A DNA stretch of 64,000 nt from Turnera subulata (Eukaryota > Streptophyta > Magnoliopsida > Malpighiales > Passifloraceae), in the NCBI GenBank assembly GCA_028386065.3, contig JAKUCV010005751.1:115901-179900 (forward strand). The letters run 5' to 3'. The notes under the pieces were generated by a model. That model was not told the origin of the DNA, did no database searches, and saw only the letters and a program-made list of their open reading frames with translations. Shown here one piece after another: positions 53,753 to 64,000 of the stretch (the stretch's first letter is position 1; every line of letters begins with the position of its first letter). The translations under genes and the position numbers were made by a program.

Positions 53753-54024
53753 CTGTAAATGCTGGTAAAGGTTAAGGTTGAACTCGTAAAAGCCTAGTAT
53801 AGTGGATAGTTTAGAAAACCTAAAGGGGGGACCTTTTCAGGTAGTGGATGTACTCCTACGTGGGGAACCACTATAAATTGCTTGTGTCAATTGCTTTTCT
53901 ATCTTCATTCCTGCTTTTCCACTTAAGTTTAACATTTGGCTTCTATGTCGAGCCAAATCTCTGAAAACCCAAAAAAGAGGAAAAGCTAATTCAACGCCCC
54001 TTCTTAGCCTTTTATGGGCCAACA

Positions 54025-54410
54025 ATAATGAGTGAGAGCTTTCTTCGTCATTAAAAACTCTTATCACGTTGATAACCCGTAGTTCTTCCCTAGTCTTTTG
54101 AGTATTGAGAACAACTTGATACGTTTTGGTTTGCCAATAATTCAAGTTAGGATTGGAGGAAGACTAGTCCTATTTGGGGATGCACAAATAATTACGAAGC
54201 TGGAGCATCCACTAAATTTTGAGCAGTCTTCCCAAATGCAATAAATGTTGTAGCAAACGAGTCTTTAACAATCATAAATTTTGAGCAGTCTTCCCAAGTG
54301 TAATAAATGTTATTGTAGCAAGCGAGTCTTTAACAATCATATGCAATAGATATCTGCATTGCAAATATTAATGGAGATAGTTACGAAAAAATAACATTTG
54401 TTTCTAAGAA
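54025..54410. repeat. Intergenic stretch with a 62-base tandem duplication
   Basis: No gene. A segment AAATTTTGAGCAGTCTTCCC to GAGTCTTTAACAATCAT occurs at about 54214-54276 and again at 54277-54342, nearly identical. It may be the 5' untranslated part of the LINE that follows. Confidence 0.65.
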
Positions 54411-55382
54411 CATATATTGTCAATTCCTTCTCTCTCAAAGGCAGAAGTCCCTACGGTGGAGATCAACAAGCAGGTGGGCAGTCTGAGAGATTCTGTTCCG
54501 GTGAATGCCCTTCTCTCGGACTTATCGACTGTTATTTCTTCTTCCTCGGCTCAGGTAGTTTCTACCCTTTCAAAACCCAACCCGAAGCTCAAGTTTATGA
54601 AACCTATTTTCAGCGGTGACAGTAATATGCTAAGTATTCCATCTGAGTTACTTGAAATTGGTCGTAAGAAGTACTCCAGGTATTTGATTGGGCAATTTGG
54701 GGGCACTGCTCCTAAGTTATGACTGATTCATTTGATTTCTAACAAACTTTAGGGCCGAGATGGTGTTGTTTCAGTTTCTTATTAGAAAAAAGATCTATTC
54801 CCTTTTCAATTCCCAAATGATGCGGCTTATTCTCGTGCTTTCACCCGGGGACCTTGGCATGTTGGTGGCATCCCCTTGATGCTCTGGCCGTGGAGCTCCT
54901 CCTCAAAGAAAATGGACTTTTCAAATGCTATTTTTCTAGTCTGGGTCAAGCTGAAGAATGTGCCTATGGAATTCCTTACAAATAAAGGCCTCAGTTACAT
55001 TTGCAGTGCTATAGGTACGCCTCTTCATGCAGATTAAGACTGTTCAAAAAATTTTAAGAGTGATTCTGTTAATGTATGTGTTCAAGTAGACTTCTCTAAG
55101 CCTCTAATGAATGAGCTAAAACTTGATATTAATGGAGAGACTAGTGTAATTGATGCTGTCTACACCTGGAAACCATCCCACTGTGATTTATATTACTCTT
55201 GGGGACATCATGAACTTGCTTTCTCTGAGAAGAAGCATGAGAAAATCTGGATTCCAAAGAAAACTCTTGCAGCTACTCTTGAGCGTTTAGCCAATCTTTT
55301 TCCTAGCTTGTCAAATTTTGCTTCAACAATAGGCTCTAAACCTTGGTGCCTAGCTGGGGATTATAATATAGTTAGATCCTGA
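54411..55382 (+). pseudogene. Second LINE: ORF1 (DUF4283) and fused ORF2 start
   Basis: Different LINE from the split one. An open stretch at 54417-54722 includes PNPKLKFMKPIFSGDSNMLS. After stops the DUF4283 core appears: FQFPNDAAYSRAFTRGPWHV, GGIPLMLWPWSS, then FLVWVKLKNVPMEFL and LSYICSAIGTPLHAD. A decayed zinc knuckle CDLYYSWGHHELAFS follows, and IWIPKKTLAATLERLAN runs without a break into the endonuclease motif WCLAGDYNIV. The region between the knuckle and this motif has been deleted, fusing ORF1 to the middle of the endonuclease. Confidence 0.75.
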
Positions 55383-55395
55383 ATCAAGTTCTTCT

Positions 55396-56848
55396 CTCCA
55401 ATATCTGCAGTCTGAAATTACACAATTGAACAACTATCTCACAACAAATGGCCTGATTGATCATCCTTTTGTGGGTTCTTTCTTCACATGGACCAACAGG
55501 CAGCTTGTAAATCCAATATTCAGAAAACTTGATCGATTTCTAGTAAATGCTAATTGGTTCACTACTTTTAGTCACAATAAAGTTGAATTCCTTGCCCCTG
55601 GAATCTACGACCACTGCCCAGTCTTGTTTACTAGTAATCAATCCATCAATTGAGGTCCTAAGCCTTTCAAGTTCTGCAATTATTGGATCTCCCATCCATA
55701 ATTTATTTCTACTGAATCTAATGCTGGTCAAAACCTGTTGATAGTTTTGTTATGTTTCAATTCTGGACAAAATTAAAGCTTCTTAAAGCAGATTTTCAAA
55801 GACTACATCGAGCATCATACAGTGATCTTTCAAATAAAATCACTCTAGTTGAGCAGGAATTGCAATCAGTACAGAAGCACCTCTTTACAGGCAGTATTAC
55901 CTCTGATCTTCTGCTTATTGAACAGAGTTTAATTCAGTCTCTCTCTAAACTTAAAGTTGCGGAAGAATCATTCATGAAACAAAGATCCCGTATTTCCTGG
56001 CTTGCCTGCGGTGACTCAAACACCAGGTTCTTTCAGAATATGGTGAAAGTTCGGAAAACAAGGAACTTAATCCGTTCTATTATTACTCCTCAAGGAGCTT
56101 TGTTAACTGATCCAAAACAGACTGAGGAGGCTATAGTCAGTTTCTGCTCTAATTTTCTGGGACAGGAAAATGCTAAAATCACTCCTCCATCTGTTTCTTA
56201 TTTACAAACCCTCTTACAACATGCTATCTTAAAATCTGGTTCTCAAATGCTCTCTGCTATTGTCACTTCTATAGAAATCAAAACAACAATGTTTTCCTTG
56301 GGTTTGAATAAATCTCCCAGCCCTGATTGTTACACAACAAAAATTTTCAAAGCTGTCTGGCCTATTATTGGTATGGATGTCACCAAAGTAGTTCAGGAAT
56401 TTTTTTCTTCTGGAAAATTACTAAAAGGTATCAACTCAACTATCCTTAGTTTAATTCCAAAAGTGCCAAATTCTCAAAAGCTTACTGATTTCAGACCTAT
56501 AGCATGCTACACAACACTTTATAAATGCATTTCTACAATTCTGGCCAATAGGCTAAAAAAATGTCTCCCTGCTCTTATAAGTGGTAGCCAAACTGCCTTT
56601 ATTCCTTGTCGTAGAATTGTTGATAACATCTTACTAGCACACGAGTTGGTCCATAACTATCACACGCCTGACATATCTAGCAGATGTACAGTGAAAATAG
56701 ATCTATTGATTGGAGCTTCTTGCTGAATGCACTGAATGCTGTGAAATTTACAACTCAATTTATAAATTGGCTTCAAGCTTGTTTCTCCACAGCCATGTTT
56801 TCGGTTTCTAGTAATGGCGCTTTGTGTGGCTATTTTAAAGGAGGAAGG
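55396..56848 (+). pseudogene. Second LINE: endonuclease end and reverse transcriptase
   Basis: The endonuclease C-terminal half reads LTTNGLIDHPFVGSFFTWTN and RKLDRFLVNANW, then GIYDHCPVLF (the SDH-motif counterpart with Tyr-Asp-His). RT is open for 324 codons (55752-56726): SRISWLACGDSNTRFFQNMV, SLGLNKSPSPDCYTTKIFKA, INSTILSLIPKVPNSQKLTD, FRPIACYTTLYKCISTILAN, SQTAFIPCRRIVDNILLAHE. A small deletion and frameshift near 56700 follows, then FTTQFINWLQACFSTAMFSV and SSNGALCGYFKGGR, where the TRIM cuts in at 56849. The FADD active site and C-terminus are missing. Confidence 0.85.
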
Positions 56849-57417
56849 TGTAACGTCTCGGCTTGTCGACTGTCACTACAAACCAACACGGAACCTTTTT
56901 AACATGCTTTGTCCTCACTCGCATGTTCCTAGGAAACACTTCCCAGGAGGTCACCTATCCTAGAATTGCTCCAAGTCAAGCACGTTTAACTTTGGAGCTC
57001 TTCGGGAATGAGTGCCTAAAAGGTAGGTGCACCTTGTTGACATAGTTAGTACCCATCAAATCGTTTAAGCTATTCTTGATTGTGCAGTCCCTACCTGTAC
57101 AACCTCGAAATCACTTCATTTCAGCTATTCTTAATTATACAGTCCCATACCCGTATAATTATGAAATCGCCCCAACTTTGCAGTCTCATCCCTACACAGT
57201 CTCAGGATCTCTCCTATTCCGGTGTGGATTCGGTTCATTCGTGTGCCCCTCCGTCTAGATGCCTGCAAGAAGCCGCTCCATGTCCATGCTCATCCCGGCA
57301 CCGGCGTACACTTCCCGCCCTTATAGACCCCTGGTGTCACAGGCCCACCAGCTTTTGTTAGGTTCGTCCCCGAACCCTGCACCGTACTAGGGGAGTTCTG
57401 GAGCTCCACTACCAAGC
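56849..57417 (-). mobile_element. Cassandra-like TRIM (3' LTR and internal domain)
   Basis: On the minus strand: LTR from TGTGACACCAGGGG (57341) to GAGACGTTACA (56849), 493 bases, with a CTATAAG box at 57320-57326 and a 5S-rRNA-like internal segment. To its right is a tiny internal domain of about 75 bases with purine-rich CAAAAGCTGGTGGGCC next to the LTR and primer site TTGGTAGTGGAGCTC (57401-57415) at the other end. LTRs carrying 5S sequence with almost no internal domain define Cassandra. The 5' LTR is missing: the chromovirus LTR starts at 57418. Confidence 0.8.
56935..57012 (-). other. 5S rRNA-derived segment in the TRIM LTR
   Basis: The minus strand contains AAGTTAAACGTGCTTG (compare 5S box A AGTTAAGCGTGCTTGG), an intermediate AGGATAG, and GGTGACCTCCTGGGAAGT (box C). 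Preceding bases GAGCTCCAAAGTTAA correspond to GAACTCCGCAGTTAA of 5S. This is the pol III promoter part of 5S, with several substitutions, not a functional 5S gene. Confidence 0.85.
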
Positions 57418-58440
57418 TGAAACGCCCGCATCCCAATTTTACAAAATAAAATAATTAAATAAAAGAAATTTACAAAAATTCCCCTAAAACCCAGGATACG
57501 TAAATGAATGCCAAAACATTATCCATAAACCTTATTAAACTGAGATATCATAAAAAAACAAGAATAAACTGGCTTGCCAAGCCATAAGTCAAACCCAGCA
57601 AATCCACCGAAACAACATCATGTATCAAATCCCGACAAACCGCCGACAATGTAATAAAGACATGATCGACATCTCAACAAGTTTCTATGCAGCAGAAGAT
57701 AAAAATAAAATAAAACCAAAAGAAGAAAAATGTTATGCATGCCGACTCTATGGATCCAACCGGGAGAAGAAGCACAGCTACCTGCTAGGATATCCTCGTC
57801 CGTACTTCGGAAAGGAAAAGGGAAGCAGCACGCTAACTAAGGGTCTGAAAAAAAAACGGTGGCAATAATGTGAGTCGCCTACTCAGTGAGCAGTATAAAT
57901 CTAGTTTTGTAGGTGTGCAAAGCAAGCTCGAAAGGTGTGTAGAGGAACAAGCACTAGTAAGCAAACATACAATAATCAATACTAACATGCCAACAACATA
58001 TAAACAGATAGTTTATGTTTTTCATCTGATTGTGTTTTGTATTATTATTACTATATTTATTATTCAGGGCCCCCGACTGTGTGCGTCGAGCTCGGTCCCG
58101 TCTCATGAGACAACCAGGGCGTAAGCCCAATATAATCAGGCAGTAAGCCCAAATACAATCATAAAGAGAGAAAGATAGAGAGAAAGAGGGAGGTAGAAAG
58201 GGAGAGGTAGAAGGGGAGAGGTAGAACCGGTCATCACAGACCCATATGCTAAACCGCATATACCATGCTATCCCGCATGCAATCCCGGGGGGTATCACTT
58301 CCCGCTCGAACCAACCGGTCATCAGCCCACAACAGTATATTTTTGTTGTGCATTATTTTTACACATACTTAAGGATTCATGTGTGCCATAAGTTATGATT
58401 TAGCAGGGTTGTGTGAATTATCCACTTAATCAAGCATCCG

Positions 58441-60470
58441 GGTTTCCAACCCATAGTACATCACACAAACCACCTCAAATCATACCACATGTTATATCTC
58501 ATAACAATTAAAACAAATCATGCTCATCTGACAAATAGTAACACACAGGCACACAATACAAATCATGGCATGTTAGCAAACAAGGCATGTAACTCAGACA
58601 AACCAAACCAACAGTCACATGAAAACTAACATAAAAAGACTTATAAAGTCACCTCAACGACGATTATCCTGTGGAGCTTTCCCCAAGACAAATCCTCCAG
58701 CTCCCGAGGTGTTACCCGCGCATGAATACCGGCACACACAATAATCACAAAACAATTACAAGCAAAACCGTGCATGCATGATAATTATATGCTCAACTGA
58801 GTAAAACCCACCTTAACTATCCAGCTATGTGATATCAGGGTCTAAGCCCAAAAGGGGTATATCTCTCACCGATAACTCCAAAGATTGGGACCTAAGATTT
58901 ACCGGGTCTAAGCCCATCTAAGTCCATAAAAAATTTCTCGGGCCTAACGCCCACTTTCTTAAGTCCACAACAAATCCAATTTATGAATTTGGGCTTAAAG
59001 CTCATTCCTTAAAGTCCATAACTAACCAATTATGCCATTGGGCTTTAAGCCCATTTCTTAAAGTCTAAGAATTATCCAAAGGTTCATAATGTTAGATTGT
59101 TGGGCCTAGGCCCGGTTTCCTAATTTTCTGTTCTAAAGACATTCCCGAGTTCAAGAGATCCCAGCCTAAGGTTCTATCCGTGTCGGTAAGTTTTCCGGCC
59201 ACACACACTCACTCCCCGCTCTTGGTTTCCACTAAATCTCATTATAACTAACATGTACATATACTCAAAATATCCCATGAATTATGTACAAAAGATACAG
59301 CCAAAACTAAACTGGAAAATAACGTATACAGCCGAAGGAGAAATTCTTTCCGCCTGAAATTACTCGAGTCCTTGCCGAAAAATTCACGAGCCCGCCGAAT
59401 TCCGGTCAACTCGCTGGAAAAACACAAAAAAGTACCCAAAACGAATCACAACAAATCTGCCATCATTTGAACAACAACCCGACACAAAATTCAACACGAA
59501 ACTCCACTCACAGGTTGCAATCGAATTGAAGGAGGGAGAAATTAGTCCAATCCTTATCGGATAAAAAATACTGTTCACAAACTGGATTTGACCAAACCCG
59601 TTGAACAACCCAAAACTCGAACCTGCAACACTGCTCAGACTGGAATCCAACCGAATCCGTCCACGGCCGAACCCGAACCTCTGCTTGAACAACCCCCGTG
59701 AGAACGACAGCAACACCATCCGATCATGCAACAGCAACAACCACCAGTCGAACCACCAAACAACACACAACCACAACACCAACCGATATCAACGCAGGGA
59801 AGCAACGGAAACAAAAGAAAAGAGGAGTAGCAGAGATGCTTACCACGACAACGACTTCAAGGTGGTTGCACGGCGATTGAAGAGGGAAGAAAGGATGAGT
59901 GACGGTGACACGACGAGAGGAAAAAAAGAGAGCTGGTGGTTTCGGAAACTAAACGAAAAAGAGAAGAAAAGAAAAGATAGGAAGAGAAAAAGGGGTCCCG
60001 AGCCGTTGAGTCCACGATCTGTGGGAGAGAAATCCGGGAGCAGATCGTGGGAGAAGAGAGGGATTTAGAGTGAGAGAGAGAGAGTTTCGGCGGAAGAAGA
60101 GAAGAAAGAAGAAAAGAACAAGAGAAGGGAAGAGAAGGAAAGAGGGCTTAGGGTTTTGACCCGCCCGAGCCAAAATGACGTCGTTTGGCTGGTGCGGTCA
60201 ACCCGCCCTTCCTGGTCAACTTTTTTTTTTCCTTACCACTTTCCCAAAACGACGTAGTTTAGTATAAAACTACGGTAAACCCCGCGATTCTTCCGGAAAC
60301 ACGTTTTACCTCCAACGAAAGCCGTACACGACATAATAACAACTTAATACAAATATATCCGAGGAAAATAATTTATTTTCCTAGTCCAAAAATCCAGAAA
60401 TTCCTCGAGGGTAAAATTGGAATAAAAATTTTAAAAATTCTATAAATTAAATTATGAAAATTCTCTTCCA
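58441..60470 (-). repeat. LTR tandem duplication, copy 1
   Basis: Starts GGTTTCCAACCCATAG and runs to ATTATGAAAATTCTCTTCCA. Copy 2 begins immediately after with GGTTTCCAACCCACAG. Both copies include GCTTAGGGTTTTGACC, the AAAACGACGTCGTTT-like block and the AATAATTTATTTTCC end. Confidence 0.85.
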
Positions 60471-62420
60471 GGTTTCCAACCCACAGTACATCACACAAAC
60501 TACCTCAAATCATACCACATGTTATATCTCATAACAATTAAAACAAATCCTGCTCATCCGACAAATAGTAACACACAGGCACACAATACAGATCATGGCA
60601 TGTTAGCAAACAAGGCATGTAACTCAGACAAACCAAACCAACATGCACATGCAAACTAACATAAAAAGACTTATAAAGTCACCTCAACGACGATTATTCT
60701 GGGGAGCTTTCCCCAAGACAGATCCTCCAGCTCCCGAGGTGTTACCCGTGCATGAATACTGACACACACAATAATCACAAAATAATTACAAACAAAACCG
60801 TGCATGCATGATAATTATATGCTCAACTGAGCAGAACCCGACCTTAACTATCCAGCTATATCATATCAGGGTCTAAGCCCAAAAGGGGTATATCTCCTCA
60901 CCGATAACTCCAAAGATTGGGACCTAAGATTTACCGGGTCTAAGCCCATCTAAGTCCATAAACAATTTCTCGGGCCTAAGGCCCACTTCCTTAAGTCCAC
61001 AATAAATCCAATTTATGAATTTGGGCTTAGAGCTCATTCCTTAAAGTCCATAACTAACCAATTATGCCATTGGGCTTTAAGCCCATTTCTTAAAGTCTAA
61101 GAATTATCCAAAGGTTCATAATGTTAGATTGTTGGGCCTAGGGCCGGTTTCCTAATTTTTCGTTCTAAAGACATTCCCAGCTCAAGAGATCCCGGCCTAA
61201 GGTTCTATCCGTGTCGGTTAGTTTTCCGGCCACACACACTCACTCCCCGCTCTCGGTTTCCACTAAATCTCATTATAACTAACATGTACATATACTCAAA
61301 ATATCCCATGAATTATGTACAAAAGATACAGCCAAAACTAAACTGGGAAATACCGTATACAGCCGAGGGAGAAATTCTTTCCGTCGGAAATTACCCGAGT
61401 CCTCGTCGGAAAATTAACGAGCCCACCGAATTCCGGTCAACTCGCTGGAAAAACACAAAAAAGTACCCAAAACGAATCACAACAAATCTGCCATCATTTG
61501 AACAACAACCCGACACAAAATTCAACACGAAACTCCACCCACAGGTTGCAATCGAATTGAAGGAGGGAGAATTTAGTCCAATTCTTATCGGATAAAGAAT
61601 ACTGTTCACGAACTGGATCTGACCAAACCCATTGAATAGCCCAAAACTCGAACCTGCAGCACTGCTCAGACTGGAATCTAACCTGCAACACCATTCGAGC
61701 ATCCAACAGCAACAACCACCAGCCAAACCACCAAACAACACACAACCACAACACCAATCGATATCAACACAGGGAAGCAACGGAAACAAAAGAAAAGAGG
61801 AGTAGCGGAGATGCTTACCACGGCGACGACTTCAAGGTGGTTGCATGGCGATTGAAGAGGGAAGAAAGGATGAGTGACGGTGACATGACGAGAGGAAGAA
61901 AAGAGAGCTGGTGGTTTCGGAAACTAAATGAAAAAGAGAAGAAAAGAAAAGATAGAAAGAGGAAAAGGGGTCCCGAGCCGTTGAGAAATCCGAGAGTAGA
62001 ACGTGGGAGAAGAGAGGGATTTAGAGAGGGAGAGAGAGTTGCGGCGGAAGAAGAGAAAAAAAAAAGAAAAGAAGAAGAGAAGGGAAGAGAAGGAAAGAGG
62101 GCTTAGGGTTTTGACCTGCTCGAGCCAAAACGACGTCGTTTGGCTTGGGCGCGGTCAACCCGCCCTTCCTGGTCAACTTTTTTTTTTTTCCTTACCACAT
62201 TCCCAAAATGACGTAGTTTAGTCTAAAACTACGGTAAACCCCGTGATTCTTCCCGAAACATGTTTTACCTCCAACGAAAGACGTACAGGACATAATAACA
62301 ACTTAATACAAATATATCCAAGGAAAATAATTTATTTTCCTAGTCCAAAAATCCAGAAATTCCTCGAGGGTAAAATTTGAATAAAAATTTTAAAATTTCC
62401 ATAAATTAAATTATGAAAAT
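60471..62420 (-). repeat. LTR tandem duplication, copy 2
   Basis: Nearly the same as copy 1 over its length. It lacks about 65 bases present in copy 1 near 59650-59715 and about 25 near 60010. Copy 2 carries the true LTR end (62432), while copy 1 breaks off in CTCTTCCA. Confidence 0.85.
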
Positions 62421-62432
62421 CCGGGCGTTACA

Positions 62433-64000
62433 TTTTGGGGCGAATGTATTCTGACAGCAGCATATTTAATAAATCGCATGCCCCTGACTAGCTCACACAA
62501 CAAGACACCATTCGAGTTACTGCTTGGTAAACAACCGAGGTATGAGCACTTACGTTGCTTTGGATGTCTTTGTTATGGACATGTGAATGGTAAAGGAGAT
62601 AAATTTGATGCACGGAGTAGGCCAGGAGTATTTATAGGATATCCTGGTTGGCAGAAGGATATCGAGTCTATGACCTTGACAACAAAAAGGTTTATGTGAC
62701 TCGAGACGTGCATTTTCAAGAAAAAAATTTTCCTTTTGCAATGGCCGAAGACAAATTGCAAGGGCGTGTTTTGATCAGCAGCAACCACAACAAAAGGCAT
62801 GTTTTGAGGAACATCCAAATGAGGCACAGTCACCATCACCAGATCATGTCTCATATGGTACGGATGAGCTGCATGAGCCATGTAGTGATTATGAGCATGC
62901 CACCCAAATGGATCCTTCACTCGCAAATGATGTTATGCCAGTTCCTAGTAATCAGAAATTGCCAAGTAGCAACCAACCGGAATTATGCAAACGATCAAGG
63001 CAAGTCTCACGTATGTTATCTGGATATGATTATACTCTTCCCCCTTCATTGGTTCCCACACTTGATAAATCGCTCTCTCCTTCTCCTTCGGCTAACTCAA
63101 CGGTATATCCTATGTCACAATTCATATCATATTCAAACTTTTGTCCTACTCACTCTGCCTATTTAGCGGCCATCTCCTCCAATGATGAGCCTAAAGGATT
63201 TTATCAGGCTGTCCAACACAAACAATGGCGTGATGCCATGGCACAAGAGATTGCCGCCTTGGAGGCCAATCACACATGGACGCTGGAATCTTTTCCCCTG
63301 GTAAACGGGCAATTGATTCTAAATGGGTGTATAAAATCAAATACAAACCTGATGGCAGTACAGAACACTGTAAGGCACACCTTGTAGCAAAAGGATACAC
63401 TCAAATAGAAGGTGTGGATTTCCATGAAACTTTTGCTCCGGTAGCCAAACTAGTCACCATCCGTTCCTTATTGGTTGTTGCTTCAGTCAAAAATTGGGAG
63501 TTGCATCAACTTGATGTTAACAATGCCTTCTAACATGGTGATCTCAAAGAAGAGGATACATGAAAATTCCACAAGGATTTTCCAAATAAGGGGAGCAATG
63601 GGTATGTCGCTTACGAAAATCCCTTTATGGGCTCTGTCAAGCCTCAAGAAATTGGTATCATAAATTCACAGCCTCTCTTCTTAGTAGTGGTTTTAGACAA
63701 TCTGATGCTGATCATTCTTTGTTTACTTCATCCCACAACGAAGGATATTTTGTTGTTGTGCTCATTTATGTAGATGATGTTATCGTAACTGGCAATGATC
63801 ATGACTCTATTTGTGATCTGAAGCGACATCTAGGCACAAAGTTCCATATTAAGGATTTGGGAAGGCTCAAGTACTTCCTCGGCATCGAAGTGGCACATTC
63901 GCCAGCAGGAATTATGTTAAGCCAACGCAAGTATGTGCTTGACGTCTTGGAAGATAGCGATCTTACAGGGTGCAAACCAGCAACATTTCCAATGGAACAA
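62433..64000 (+). pseudogene. pol: Ty1/copia pol: integrase end and reverse transcriptase (runs off window)
   Basis: Begins in the integrase C-terminal part directly at the chromovirus LTR: FWGECILTAAYLINRMPLTS, KTPFELLLGKQPRYEHLRCF, GVFIGYPG. After a frameshift near 62645 come GYRVYDLDNKKVYVTRDVHF and a variable spacer, then the [72 protein letters not shown], a stop at 63531-63533, LRKSLYGLCQASRNWYHKF and the catalytic LIYVDDVIVTGND at about 63763-63801, then FHIKDLGRLKYFLGIEVAHS to the window end. gag, protease and the integrase core are absent. Several frameshifts. A different copia lineage from the element at 6862. Confidence 0.88.

Larger units (their letters stand above)
39516..54024 (+). 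mobile_element. Sirevirus-type copia element B with an inverted self-copy and nested solo LTR
   Basis: Plus-strand element: truncated 5' LTR (39516-40283), primer site, gag, broken pol to 42745, then an inverted copy of its own family (42746-47736), a 113-base LTR fragment, pol C-terminus (from 47850), third ORF, spacer, polypurine tract and 3' LTR (50712-54024) that carries a solo LTR of the element-A type. The LTR end GGGCCAACA is followed by ATAAT (54025-54029), the presumed target duplication. Family marks are two gag zinc knuckles, a third ORF, and a dispersed ATTTGGYT / ARCCAAAT dyad. Confidence 0.85.
50712..54024 (+). repeat. 3' LTR of Sirevirus B, interrupted by a solo LTR
   Basis: Runs TGTTAGCCTAAAG to TATGGGCCAACA. 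Without the solo LTR (51808-53434 plus one duplication copy) it is about 1.68 kb. A segment is duplicated early in it (AAACATATTGGTTAAGTG at about 50832 and 50960), and three diverged blocks ending in GTGGTCC(T/A)CAC and a GGTGGTCC motif repeat near 51220, 51370 and 51545. Confidence 0.85.
57418..62432 (-). repeat. Chromovirus (Tekay-like) LTR with internal tandem duplication
   Basis: On the minus strand from TGTAACGCCCGGATT (62432) to GGGCGTTTCA (57418). Same family as 36861-39515, opposite strand. At 5015 bases it is twice the usual length because a 2 kb segment is present twice. Flanks are CAAGC and TTTTG, so there is no target duplication, and different elements lie on the two sides (TRIM left, copia right). 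All ORFs here are low-complexity shadows (Lys/Glu/Arg or Cys/Trp/Phe rich). Confidence 0.78.

Noticed and set aside
56935..57012. A functional 5S rRNA gene
   Set aside because: Only the internal promoter half resembles 5S, with substitutions, and it lies inside a TRIM LTR.
59601..62221. Lys/Arg/Glu-rich ORFs repeated twice
   Set aside because: They repeat only because the LTR segment is duplicated; composition follows the purine-rich strand and frames differ between copies.

Overview
This 64 kb window is plant nuclear DNA, most likely from a eudicot, and consists almost entirely of transposable elements. I found no host protein gene, tRNA or genuine rRNA gene. The evidence is LTRs with plant-type ends, Tat/Ogre-like, Athila-like and chromovirus Ty3/gypsy pieces, Ty1/copia elements including two Sirevirus-type families, plant L1-like LINEs, a hAT transposon carrying a Mutator-like MITE, and a 5S-bearing Cassandra-like TRIM. 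Nearly every ORF is broken, as expected in old repeat-rich chromatin.

Layout. 1-3336: 5' end of a minus-strand Tat/Ogre-like gypsy element (gag, primer site, 1.8 kb LTR). 3337-33651: one L1-type LINE on the plus strand, cut into five pieces by a gypsy solo LTR (4118-6796), a complete copia element (6862-15013, TSD GGAGG), a hAT transposon (16872-21697, TSD CGCCAGGC, with a MITE in its coding region) and a minus-strand Sirevirus (21976-31515, TSD ATAAT). Removing the four insertions restores the LINE gene order. 33657-36458: Athila-like LTR and internal remnant. 36459-39515: chromovirus integrase tail, chromodomain and 3' LTR. 39516-54024: a second Sirevirus family on the plus strand that contains a large inverted copy of its own 3' half and, in its 3' LTR, a solo LTR of the first family. 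54411-56848: a second LINE. 56849-57417: Cassandra-like TRIM. 57418-62432: minus-strand chromovirus LTR with a 2 kb internal tandem duplication. 62433-64000: copia pol running off the window.

The most unusual signal is a 12-base palindrome, AACATCGATGTT, present in five arrays (8678-9321, 22619-23143, 25205-25806, 30685-31230, 52460-53144). In every array the palindromes come in pairs whose starts are 20-22 bases apart, about two turns of the helix, and the pairs repeat every 50-75 bases. The arrays lie upstream of a TATA box in Sirevirus LTRs, upstream of a separate TATA box in front of the Sirevirus third ORF, and in the leader of the unrelated copia element. The second Sirevirus family has a different dyad, ATTTGGYT / ARCCAAAT with a 7-10 base gap, scattered through its LTRs, spacers and reading frames. 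Both look like family-specific cis-regulatory codes.

All calls come from reading the sequence. Family names rest on motif recognition and would need database searches to refine lineage.
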